Assembly (NCBI GenBank): GCA_047639615.1
Contig: JBLIOL010000112.1
Coordinates: 1-14,674, forward strand
DNA length: 14,674 bases
Direction: 5' to 3'
Source of the DNA: CAYWNK01 sp047639615
GTDB lineage: Bacteria; Planctomycetota; UBA1135; GCA-002686595
Position 1 is the first letter of the stretch. Each line of letters begins with the position of its first letter. This document shows, piece after piece, positions 7,309 through 14,606 of this stretch. A program made the position numbers and the translations under genes. Under the pieces are notes generated by a model. That model did no database searches, was not told the origin of the DNA, and saw only the letters and a program-made list of their open reading frames with translations.

Positions 7309-10300
7309 ATGCGACCCCTCACATCTCCTCTATGCCCCGGCGCGCGAGCCATATCGCTGCCCGAGGCGTACGCGCCAATTCGAACTCACCTGCGCCTGAG
7401 GTTCCTCGGGACAATGGCGGGTCTCGCTGCTGCGGTCGCCTCGCCCGCAACCGCTCAGGGTCCTCCCGTTCCCGATTTTTCTTTGCGTGAGTCCTTTGCC
7501 CTGACTGGCAACGAGAACAACCTTCTTGCAGTGCGAGACATGGACAACGACGGTGTCCTTGATGTCGTGATGAGCAACTGGAGTCCGGGTCGCCTCTCGA
7601 TCCTGGAGAAGGAGGGAGCCGCCCTCGTTTATAGGTTCACTCCGGCCCCGGCTGTAGGAACCCAGGTTCGGGCGCCTTTCGTCGCTGAGGTCGACGGTGA
7701 TGCCACACCTGAGCTTGGGTTTGGAGAACTCACCGGTTCCTGGCGCGTCTACGAGTCGAACGGGAATAACTCCTACGTACAGAGGTTCTCCACCAGTATT
7801 TGGGTTCCGGAGGCCACTGCATCGGGAGACTCCGACGGCGACGGGAACCGAGAACTCTTCGTCGCATCGGAGGCCAATCCTAGTCAGCTGCTCACCTTCG
7901 AGGCGCAGGGCGACAACCTCTACGTGGAGCAGCCCATGCTCCAGTTCGATAACCAAGTGAACGCTCATGTCACAGGAACAATGGACATGGACGGCGATGG
8001 AAGTCCCGAGATGCTCTTCGCGGACTACAACACTTCATGGCACACCCACATAACCGAGAACGGAGTGACCATCTTCTCCGACCTCGGGATGTTGGGCACA
8101 GTCCTAGGTGATACCGATGGCGACGGCCTCGGCGAGTTCATGGGAAACGTATTGGGAACCGGGAACCTTCGAATCTACGAAAGCACGGGATCCAACAATC
8201 AGTTCCAGGTCCTTTTCGATGGTCCAAAGCTAGGGTACTCCGCCCTCGACTGGGATCACGACGGCACGACCGAGTTCGTCAAGATCGATGGCAACACGTT
8301 CAGTCTGGCACGCCTCGTCAATGGCATCTTCGTGGACTTCTACCAGAGCGGAGCTCTACTGCAGGACAACTCTGGAACGATCAACCGGGTCTTGCCGATC
8401 CACGATACGAATGGCGACGGAGCCTCCGAGCTCGCGATTCTTCAAGGCATCGGCGCCACGCCTCGGCTCAGTATCCTCGATGCGCCTGTTCCGCCGGTCG
8501 TGCTTCCTGAGCTTACTGATGAGTTCATCGCTGGCCTTTCGGACTGGACGGTGCAGTCCACCCAGGAGAACTTGCCCGTCGAGACAGAGGTGTTAGCCAA
8601 CCCGAACTGCGACCCGGTGATCGAGATCGCTGCGACGCCGGACTCGGGCTACAACGGCAGCAATCTGCCCTCGACCGTTCTGACCTCAGACGCCCTCGGT
8701 GCGGTCGAGAACTTCGACATTGCTGTCTCGTTCGCCGGCTCGGCTCTCATGGGTGGCGGCCACTCCCAGGGCGTGATCTTTGGCTTTCAGGATCCGAATA
8801 ACTACTACGTGGCCTCGGTCTTCCCCGGTTACGGAGGGAGCGCCCTGCGCCTCGAGAAGGTCGTCAACGGCGGCCTGACGTCGATCTTCTCGGGCTCTGG
8901 GGGGAACTACAACGTCGGTTTCACCTGGGCCAAAGGGGACGACAATAGCGTGACGATGCCTGACGCAATGCGCATCGTGCGCAGCGGTAGCCAATTCGAG
9001 TTGTACACGGCTAGCGGCCCCAGCGGTTGGAGCTTGACCCGCAGCTGGAGCGACAGCTCCTATCCCAGCGAGCCCACCCTGGCGGGCTTCGGTGAACGCT
9101 TTAACGTCTTCGGTGCACTACCCGTGGGCACACGCTTCGCCGTCTTCGGCTCCGGTGACTCGGGCATAGCTGATGTGCTGGCATCCACTGGGATGACTCT
9201 GTCACAGAGCATCTCCGGCGAGTCGCCCTGTGGTGACGAGACGGCGCCCGTTGTTAGCATCACGGCACCTGTCGACGGTTCTGTGATCGGGAGCTTGAGC
9301 GTAGACGTCGAAGCCACGGTGGTGGACGAAAGCGAGACGGTGGTGACATCTACTCCGACCGGCCTCATGCCTGCCGTGCTACCCGAGTACATGGGAACAC
9401 TCGCACTGGATGTAGAGGGAGAGAACGTGATTACCGTCTCGGCGACGGACGACTCTAGCAATTCGGCCGCTACCTCCGTTCTTGTCTACCGCGATACGAT
9501 TTCGCCTGTAGTCGAGATTTCGCCTGGCGAAGGCACTGTCGTCAGCTCTCCTATCTCGAGCTTCGGAATCACGGTGACCGATCAGACTGAAACAGAGGTG
9601 AATGTCCATGGGCAGCCTGCCGGGACGGCCTTGGTGGCTGATGGTGAGACCTTCGGTGTCGCGTCGACCATGCTGACGGGCACGATTCTGCTCTGGGAAG
9701 AGGGCGTCAACACGATCGTTGTGGAGGCTACCGATGCAGCGGGTAACACGACCCTCGTAACTCGCAATGTGATTCTGGATACGACGGCACCTGTTGTTGA
9801 AATTGCTAGTCCCGTCAATGGGGCCTGCTATGGAGTTGGATCCGATCTGGAGATTCCGCTTAGCGCAGAGGTCAACGATGCCACTGCGACAGAGGTTTCT
9901 GGGGCGCTCACGGGCTCTCTTGAGGCTGGCGGCGGCACGCTAATGGGCACCGTTACTCTCGTGGAAGGGGTCAACTCTATCTCCGTCACGGCCACCAACC
10001 CGGGTCTCATGCTCGTGGGTACGGACACGGTCAGCGTGACGCTAGACACGATCGCCCCTACGGTCGAAATCGCTACGCCCGAGGATGGCGCCTGCGTCCG
10101 CGGAACGATTGAATTCCATGCAACGACTGCCGATGTTCTGCCGGGTACGGTGGACTCATCGGTCTTCTTCGTGGACGGAGTGGCCTTGGCGGCGGCCGAG
10201 CTGTACACCGTGGACACCCTGTTGTTGAGCGAGGGGCTGCACGAGTTGAGCGTGCTCGCCACCGATACTTGCGGCAATGAGACGACAACTTCAGTCGAGA

Positions 10301-11307
10301 TCCTGGTCGACAACATTGCCCCGGACCTGATCCTGAGCAACCCTTTCGATCTTGAATGGGTGGCCGGCGAGATCAGCTTCGACGCGTCAGCTACCGATGG
10401 CGGCTCTGGCCTCGCTAGCATCACAATGCTGGCGGCGAATGCCGCGCCGACGGTGGATGGCTCACTGAGCTACGAGTTCCCGGCCGCTTACGGCACGGCC
10501 TCGAGCCTTGTGGATACCTACGCAGCTTCTGGTGGTGTCGACGGTGAGATGGAATTCGAGGTGACTGCAACGGACTGCTCGGGCAACTCGAGCACGGTGG
10601 CGGTTACCGTCAACGTCGACAATTCCGCGCCGACGAAGGCGGGGATCTCGCCGGCTGATGGTTCGGTCGTTAAGTGCTTGCTGGAGATCAGCTCCGAAGT
10701 GTCCGACGAGAACCTGGCCAGTGTCCAGTACGTGCTCGATGGTGTGGCCTATCCCGTGATGACGGTGCCGCCCTTCGAGATGGACTACGACAGCCGCGAG
10801 CGCCTCGACGGTGACTTGGCGATCACGCTGATCGCTACGGACCTTGCTGGCAATGTGACGAGTTGCACCTCGAATGTGACCATCGACAACTTGGAGCTGA
10901 AGCTCAAGCCGCGTAGCTTGAAGCTGAAGTCGAAGGGTGGTAGCAAGTCGGTGAGTGCATCGATCGAAGGTCAGAGTGCAGCACTCATGCTGGACGTTGA
11001 ACTCGAGGACATCATGCTCTGCGTGCCTGGCGGGTCGCCGATTCCTGCGACCTCCTTCCACGGCCACGATGGTGGCTGGCTCTGTGTGGATGAGCATCAT
11101 GCCTCTCACCGCGGCCACCGGAAAGGCCATCGTCACGGACACCATGGCGCTGAGGCCAAGGTGCATGTGAAGTTCGACCGTCGCCTATTGATCGGTTCCA
11201 TACGAGGTGCCGGCCATACGAGTGGCTATGTGGAAGTGACCTTGAAGGTGACGAAGGATGGCAGGACCTACGTCATCGGAACCAACCGCATGAAGGTGAA
11301 AGGTTAG
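7309..11307 (+). CDS. Large secreted multidomain surface protein: FG-GAP propeller, lectin-like domain, Ig-like repeats
   Basis: 1332 aa, predicted exported. An arginine-containing stretch and hydrophobic core (LRLRFLGTMAGLAAAVA) end at a likely signal-peptidase site after SPATA (residue ~49). From ATG 7309 the n-region is long; the internal ATG at 7414 would remove the positive charges, so 7309 is preferred despite no Shine-Dalgarno. Domains in order: seven FG-GAP/VCBS repeats (77-~390), a jelly-roll, LamG-like region by pattern (~400-640; weak), six Ig-like repeats (643-1192), and a C-terminal domain (1193-1332) beginning LELKLKPRSLKLKSKGG and ending in KVKG. That last domain resembles one I recall at the ends of other bacterial secreted repeat proteins. 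A histidine-rich loop interrupts it. No sortase, PEP-CTERM or dockerin signal is evident. The role is inferred as adhesion, matrix or glycan binding. The downstream HEAT gene follows after 2 nt. Confidence 0.9.
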   Translation: MRPLTSPLCPGARAISLPEAYAPIRTHLRLRFLGTMAGLAAAVASPATAQGPPVPDFSLRESFALTGNENNLLAVRDMDNDGVLDVVMSNWSPGRLSILEKEGAALVYRFTPAPAVGTQVRAPFVAEVDGDATPELGFGELTGSWRVYESNGNNSYVQRFSTSIWVPEATASGDSDGDGNRELFVASEANPSQLLTFEAQGDNLYVEQPMLQFDNQVNAHVTGTMDMDGDGSPEMLFADYNTSWHTHITENGVTIFSDLGMLGTVLGDTDGDGLGEFMGNVLGTGNLRIYESTGSNNQFQVLFDGPKLGYSALDWDHDGTTEFVKIDGNTFSLARLVNGIFVDFYQSGALLQDNSGTINRVLPIHDTNGDGASELAILQGIGATPRLSILDAPVPPVVLPELTDEFIAGLSDWTVQSTQENLPVETEVLANPNCDPVIEIAATPDSGYNGSNLPSTVLTSDALGAVENFDIAVSFAGSALMGGGHSQGVIFGFQDPNNYYVASVFPGYGGSALRLEKVVNGGLTSIFSGSGGNYNVGFTWAKGDDNSVTMPDAMRIVRSGSQFELYTASGPSGWSLTRSWSDSSYPSEPTLAGFGERFNVFGALPVGTRFAVFGSGDSGIADVLASTGMTLSQSISGESPCGDETAPVVSITAPVDGSVIGSLSVDVEATVVDESETVVTSTPTGLMPAVLPEYMGTLALDVEGENVITVSATDDSSNSAATSVLVYRDTISPVVEISPGEGTVVSSPISSFGITVTDQTETEVNVHGQPAGTALVADGETFGVASTMLTGTILLWEEGVNTIVVEATDAAGNTTLVTRNVILDTTAPVVEIASPVNGACYGVGSDLEIPLSAEVNDATATEVSGALTGSLEAGGGTLMGTVTLVEGVNSISVTATNPGLMLVGTDTVSVTLDTIAPTVEIATPEDGACVRGTIEFHATTADVLPGTVDSSVFFVDGVALAAAELYTVDTLLLSEGLHELSVLATDTCGNETTTSVEILVDNIAPDLILSNPFDLEWVAGEISFDASATDGGSGLASITMLAANAAPTVDGSLSYEFPAAYGTASSLVDTYAASGGVDGEMEFEVTATDCSGNSSTVAVTVNVDNSAPTKAGISPADGSVVKCLLEISSEVSDENLASVQYVLDGVAYPVMTVPPFEMDYDSRERLDGDLAITLIATDLAGNVTSCTSNVTIDNLELKLKPRSLKLKSKGGSKSVSASIEGQSAALMLDVELEDIMLCVPGGSPIPATSFHGHDGGWLCVDEHHASHRGHRKGHRHGHHGAEAKVHVKFDRRLLIGSIRGAGHTSGYVEVTLKVTKDGRTYVIGTNRMKVKG
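7537..8484 (+). repeat. Seven coding FG-GAP repeats with calcium loops
   Basis: The protein carries seven DxDxDG-type loops starting near residues 77 (DMDNDG), 127 (EVDGDA, degenerate), 174 (DSDGDG), 226 (DMDGDG), 268 (DTDGDG), 314 (DWDHDG) and 366 (DTNGDG). Spacing is 42-52 residues. Each loop is followed by an acidic residue and a hydrophobic strand. Seven units at this spacing fit one closed seven-bladed beta-propeller; the DNA itself is not strongly repetitive. Confidence 0.85.
9235..10884 (+). repeat. Six coding Ig-like repeats
   Basis: Units begin at residues 643 (DETAPVV), 729 (DTISPVV), 824 (DTTAPVV), 913 (DTIAPTV), 1001 (DNIAPDL) and 1104 (DNSAPTK), with a seventh DN boundary at 1193. 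Unit lengths are 86, 95, 89, 88, 103 and 89 residues. Each unit ends in a strand such as NVITVSATDDSSN. This is the bacterial Ig-like stalk pattern common in secreted adhesins and glycan-active enzymes. Confidence 0.85.
11059..11145 (+). other. Histidine-rich loop coding segment
   Basis: Residues 1251-1279 contain ten histidines, eight of them in the 17-residue stretch HHASHRGHRKGHRHGHH. It lies between SPIPATSF and AKVHVKFDRR of the C-terminal domain, so it reads as an insertion into a loop. It is a plausible Zn/Ni/Cu-binding segment (inference). Confidence 0.8.
11299..11303 (+). promoter_or_regulatory. Shine-Dalgarno of the HEAT gene inside the upstream ORF
   Basis: AAAGG lies 6 nt before ATG 11310 and within the last codons of the FG-GAP gene. 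It is one of the few clear ribosome sites in the window and supports the chosen start. Confidence 0.6.
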
Positions 11308-11309
11308 TC

Positions 11310-11957
11310 ATGAGGATGCGGACGATGCTTCTGGTAGTACCGGTGGTCTACCTGGCCTGGAGTGGTGTATGGCGGTTGCTTGAGAGCAGCGGTCCTGCCA
11401 GGAGCACCGTCGCGCCTGCGGCAATCTCACCGGAGGTTCAGGCCTCCGGTGAGGGCGGCGCCCAGCCGGAAGCGGTTGAATTGGTCGGGGCTAGCCCGGT
11501 GCCCACGGATCTCTCGGAGACTAAGGTGACCAGCCCAGAGGAGGTGCGCGAGGTTCTGCGCATCACACGCGAGGCAACAGGTGCAGATCGCCAGGCTCTC
11601 GTTCAAGCGGCCCTGCATGCGGAAGATGCGCTGGTAGCAGGCAATGCGATCTTGGCGCTTGGACGCTTGGGAGCTTTCTCCTCGAGCGCGGATCTACTGG
11701 GGCTGCTGACCGACTCGCGCTTGCGCGTGCGGCAGGATGCAGCCAAGGCCTGCGGGCTGGACGGACGTGTGGAGGCGCTGCCCTATCTCGAACAGGCTCT
11801 AGAGGCCCGTGATGAGATGGTAAGGCCGCTTGTGATCAAGACCTTGGGGATGATCGGTGGGGACCGTGCGCGGGAGCTTCTTGAGCGAGCCCAGGCCGAC
11901 CCCTTGGCTAGCAAGACGGACCGTGTGTTTGCGCGTGCTGCACTGAAGAGTATGTAG
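11310..11957 (+). CDS. Small membrane-anchored HEAT-repeat protein
   Basis: 215 aa. Residues ~6-22 (MLLVVPVVYLAWSGVW) form a signal anchor after two arginines. No lipobox cysteine is seen. A Pro/Ala/Gly-rich linker (~28-75) follows, then helical HEAT/PBS-lyase-like repeats from ~78 to the end: AGNAILALGRLGA (110-122), RQDAAKACGL (141-150) and RPLVIKTLGMIG (172-183) are the recognisable second helices. HEAT repeats are protein-binding scaffolds; no catalytic motif is present. The start is 2 nt after the stop of the large surface protein, so the genes are co-transcribed. This suggests a partner or assembly role for that protein at the membrane (inference). A strong hairpin follows 25 nt after the stop. 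Confidence 0.85.
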   Translation: MRMRTMLLVVPVVYLAWSGVWRLLESSGPARSTVAPAAISPEVQASGEGGAQPEAVELVGASPVPTDLSETKVTSPEEVREVLRITREATGADRQALVQAALHAEDALVAGNAILALGRLGAFSSSADLLGLLTDSRLRVRQDAAKACGLDGRVEALPYLEQALEARDEMVRPLVIKTLGMIGGDRARELLERAQADPLASKTDRVFARAALKSM

Positions 11958-11982
11958 GTTCGGGCGGGCAGCATGGGCTCTA

Positions 11983-12012
11983 CCCCGGGAACGGCCACGG
12001 TCGTTCCCGGGG
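11983..12012 (+). terminator. Perfect 11-bp stem-loop closing the surface-protein operon
   Basis: CCCCGGGAACG (11983-11993) and CGTTCCCGGGG (12002-12012) pair exactly around an 8-nt loop, starting 25 nt after the HEAT stop. It is followed by GATCCC, not by T residues. The very stable GC stem in this position is best read as a terminator or 3'-end-protecting structure. Confidence 0.7.
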
Positions 12013-12055
12013 GATCCCAGCTCTCGATATGCTTGGCCTGCAGAGTCCCTGACTC

Positions 12056-12868
12056 GTGATGCTCGTCTATATGGCTGCCGTCAGCCCTATAGATCGATCC
12101 ATGGGATTCTTCCAAGTAGCGGCCCTGCTCGGGGCGGTATCTAACCCTTCCGCTGCATCGGGCAGAGTGGACTTCAGTCAGGATGTTCGCCCGATTCTGT
12201 CGGAGTTCTGTTTTACCTGTCATGGACCCGACCAGGCACAGCGACAGGCGAAGTTGCGTTTGGATCTGGCGGAGGGTGCTCTGGGGGAGCGCCGGGGGGG
12301 GGCGGTCATCGTGCCCGGGAACGTTGAGGAGAGTGAGCTCGCGTACCGTGTGGCGACGCAGGACGAGCACGACATCATGCCGCCTCTCAAGGCGAAGAAT
12401 CCGATGTCGGCGGAGCAGATCGAGATTCTGCAGCGCTGGATCGGCGAGGGTGCGACCTACGCTAGCCACTGGGCCTTCGTCCCGCCGTCCAAGACCGAGC
12501 TGCCTGGGGAAGCAGGCGAGCTGGGCAATCCCGTGGACGCGTTCATTCACGAGCGTCTCGGTGAAGAGGGGCTTGTGCCCGCCAATGCCGCCAGCAGGGA
12601 AGCGCTCATTCGGCGGGCCAGCTTGGACTTGAGCGGGCTGCCCCGACCTTGGGCGAGCTCGATGCCCTTCTGGCAGACCAGGAGCCGCGGGCATTCGAGA
12701 GACTCGGTGACACGCACGTGCTCCAGCTTCTGATGGCGGAAAGGTTGGCTCTCGATTGGCCGGACCTCGCGCGCTACGCGGACGCCAATGGCTGCTCCAG
12801 CGACGACCATCGGGATATGTGGGAACGGCGCGATTGGGTGATCAGGGCCCTTGCTAAGACGGACCTTC
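12056..12868 (+). pseudogene. Decayed planctomycete cytochrome c (PSCyt1)/DUF1549 gene, frameshifted and 3'-truncated
   Basis: Seen in the first frame (to ~12640): a hydrophobic leader (VAALLGAVS), then a PSCyt1 domain with haem-binding CFTCH (C52, C55, H56), IVPGN and HDIMPP motifs, a SHWAFVPP linker, and the start of DUF1549 (NPVDAFIHERLG, IRRASLDLSGLP). After the CCCC run at 12641-12644 the match moves to another frame (GELDALLADQE, DWPDLARYADANG, MWERRDWVIRA), so one C appears lost. Homology stops near 12850; the rest of DUF1549, DUF1553 and the usual DUF1501 neighbour are absent, and the frame runs into the 3' end of the opposing gene. Intact relatives are usually above 700 aa. The GTG at 12056 or ATG 12059/12101 could be the start. 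A truncated product holding only the haem domain is a less likely alternative. Confidence 0.82.
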
Positions 12869-14404
12869 TCAGTCGTCGGCGGCGTCGTCGGCGTCGGCGG
12901 GCTTGCGGCTGCGGCGGAAGAGGCGGTTGCGCGGAATCACGTCGACGCCAGACTCAGCCATCTGGACCGCCAGTATGCGGAATTGACCCTGCTTTAGCAC
13001 GCTGACGACCTTGGCGGCCAGCTCCTGGAACTCCCCCCGTTCTCCGGCGGTTTGCTCGAGGGACTCAAGCCAGTAGGTGTCACGCGAGAGGCCCATGGCG
13101 ACGAGAGCAGCGGACTGCTCGAGCGCGGACCCACTCTCGAAGGCTAGCTTCAGACGCTCCTGCACATCCTCGTTCGGTTCCAACCAGCCCATGCCGATCA
13201 ATGCGTTTTGACGCAGGAGACCGTCCTTCTTGTGGACCGAGGCTTTGAGTAAGAGGCTGCGCACGGACTGGCTGTCGGAGCCGCAGGCGCCCAAGGCGCG
13301 CAGAATGTTCTTCTTGATCTCGGGCTCGCGTTCCTTCTTGTACTGCTTGCTGAGCGCGGAGACCGCTTCAGGAGCGGCCAGCTGTTCCATGGCGACCACA
13401 GCTTCCGTGCGTAACCTCGCGTCGCCCGTCGAGACAAAGTCCTCGAGCACCTCCCAGTAGCTCCTGGGGGAGACCTCACCGATGGCTCGGATCATCTTCG
13501 GCACGAGGTCTTGCCCACGGCCGCCGCCACCGCCGCCGCCTTTCCCACCGCCCTTGCCACCGCCGCCAGCGCGGGCCCCGCCGCCGCTCCTGAGGAACTT
13601 CTGGATAGCGTCGCGTGCTTCCTCCAGGTCAGCCTTGGCCAGCCTGAGGTAGAGCTGCGCCATCTTGGCCTGGGGGATGCCACCCTTCTTTAGGTCGGAG
13701 ATGATCTCGAGGGCCTCCTCGCGCGTCACGGGTCGACCGTTCTCGGCTGCCTCAGGGTCCGAGACTCCGCCCGGAATCCAACGCCGGGGCCTTCGACTCT
13801 TGCTGGATTCCTTACCCGCGTAGTCCGGATTGATCCGGCGCTGCGCTTCATGAAAACACCACTCTAGTTCGCCCGCGCTGACCTCGTAGGGGACCGAGAG
13901 CAGCACGGCGCCGTCCGGTGCGAGCCATACGTGTTGTGGCGCCACCACGAAGCCCCCCTCGTTGGCCTTCAGGATCTTGGTGCGCACATCGACGTCGATG
14001 TCACGGTGCTCATCGCAGGTGATGGCCCCCAGGCGTCGGCAATCACCGCCCTTGTCGTGCAGTCCGATGGAGGCCACTAGATTGACCGTCTGCGTCGCGA
14101 GGCCGACCACGGTTCGATTGTGATAGACCTTCTTCGCCATCCGATCGTTGCCCACGTCACCGTCCATGTTGACGGCCACGAAGAGCACTAGACCCTGAGT
14201 CTTGGCTCGCTCGAGGGCCGCCTCATAGCTGCGCTCCCAATTGATGTCAGCGGCGCGGGTCCCAGCGCCCGCACTCATCAGGCCGAGCCATGCGAGCCCC
14301 AGCCAGGGCAGCATCCGAAGAGCTCGGGGGAGGGTCCCAGGAGCCTGATGATTTCTGGAGACAGGCGTAGCGTTCTGTATGGGGGGCATGCTCGAGCACA
14401 ACAC
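12869..14404 (-). CDS. Exported thioredoxin-fold protein with C-terminal HEAT repeats
   Basis: 511 aa from GTG 14404; ATG 14389 (506 aa) is equally possible. A hydrophobic segment (MLPWLGLAWLGLMSAGAG, 31-48) followed by TRAAD indicates a signal peptide with a long n-region. Residues ~54-190 look like a thioredoxin-like fold (INWERSYEAALERAKTQ, LVLFVAVNMDGD, HVWLAPDGAVL), but the CxxC expected after the first core strand is absent (NMDGDVGNDRM), so redox activity is doubtful. A glycine-rich linker (274-297) leads to HEAT-like helices (~300-480). The tail is basic, then acidic (KPADADDAADD). AGGAGG at 14423-14428 is 18 nt from the GTG, too far for ideal use. TTGACC (14451-14456) with TGCAAT (14429-14434) on the minus strand, 16-nt spacer, is a possible promoter. 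No operon partner is visible. Confidence 0.85.
   Translation of the reverse strand: MLCSSMPPIQNATPVSRNHQAPGTLPRALRMLPWLGLAWLGLMSAGAGTRAADINWERSYEAALERAKTQGLVLFVAVNMDGDVGNDRMAKKVYHNRTVVGLATQTVNLVASIGLHDKGGDCRRLGAITCDEHRDIDVDVRTKILKANEGGFVVAPQHVWLAPDGAVLLSVPYEVSAGELEWCFHEAQRRINPDYAGKESSKSRRPRRWIPGGVSDPEAAENGRPVTREEALEIISDLKKGGIPQAKMAQLYLRLAKADLEEARDAIQKFLRSGGGARAGGGGKGGGKGGGGGGGRGQDLVPKMIRAIGEVSPRSYWEVLEDFVSTGDARLRTEAVVAMEQLAAPEAVSALSKQYKKEREPEIKKNILRALGACGSDSQSVRSLLLKASVHKKDGLLRQNALIGMGWLEPNEDVQERLKLAFESGSALEQSAALVAMGLSRDTYWLESLEQTAGERGEFQELAAKVVSVLKQGQFRILAVQMAESGVDVIPRNRLFRRSRKPADADDAADD
13514..13585 (-). repeat. Low-complexity glycine-rich linker coding segment
   Basis: Codons for residues 274-297 (GGG, ARA, GGGG K GGG K, then seven G, RG) form a near-uniform GGC/GGT tract. 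It separates the thioredoxin-like and HEAT halves. Such tracts are prone to slippage and to assembly error. Confidence 0.8.
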
Positions 14405-14515
14405 AGCGGCGTGTCTGGCGTTCCTCCTATTGCACTGGAAAAGCTACAGCGGTCAACGCACTGGGACAGTAGGGAGGCTGCCGGCGCCTCGTGTCCCTGA
14501 ATTCATGCCGAATGA

Positions 14516-14559
14516 GCTAGGCTTGTGCTGCTCCCGTGCCTCACAGGGCTCAGCCTAGC
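14516..14559. promoter_or_regulatory. Inverted repeat, 8-bp arms, between divergent genes
   Basis: GCTAGGCT (14516-14523) and AGCCTAGC (14552-14559) are exact reverse complements separated by 28 nt. TGTG/CACA inside (14524-14527, 14542-14545) could extend the stem past a bulge. No gene ends nearby, so it is not an obvious terminator; an operator or leader hairpin is more likely. The remainder of 14405-14606 shows no gene. Confidence 0.35.
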
Positions 14560-14606
14560 CGGGTTGGAGCCATCTCGATCCAGTGCCCGTCGGCAACATT
14601 GACTCC

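Noticed and set aside
9828..10424. Minus-strand ORF of 198 aa inside the surface-protein gene
   Set aside because: It is low-complexity Ser/Thr/Val-rich antisense of Ig-like repeats and has no recognisable motif; a GC-rich shadow frame.
10462..11166. Minus-strand ORF of 234 aa inside the surface-protein gene
   Set aside because: It is His/Arg-rich antisense composition without domain features, opposite a well-supported CDS.
12294..12302. G9 run as a phase-variable switch or frameshift
   Set aside because: PSCyt1 homology is in the same frame on both sides, so the run does not break the gene as sequenced; no evidence of switching.
11783..12694. Minus-strand ORF of 303 aa spanning the HEAT gene end and the PSCyt1 remnant
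   Set aside because: It covers a perfect terminator-like hairpin and two recognised plus-strand coding regions, with no motif of its own.
12649..13005. Separate 118-aa gene starting at TTG 12649
   Set aside because: Its first part continues the DUF1549 domain of the upstream frame, and its Arg-rich tail is antisense of the opposing HEAT gene.
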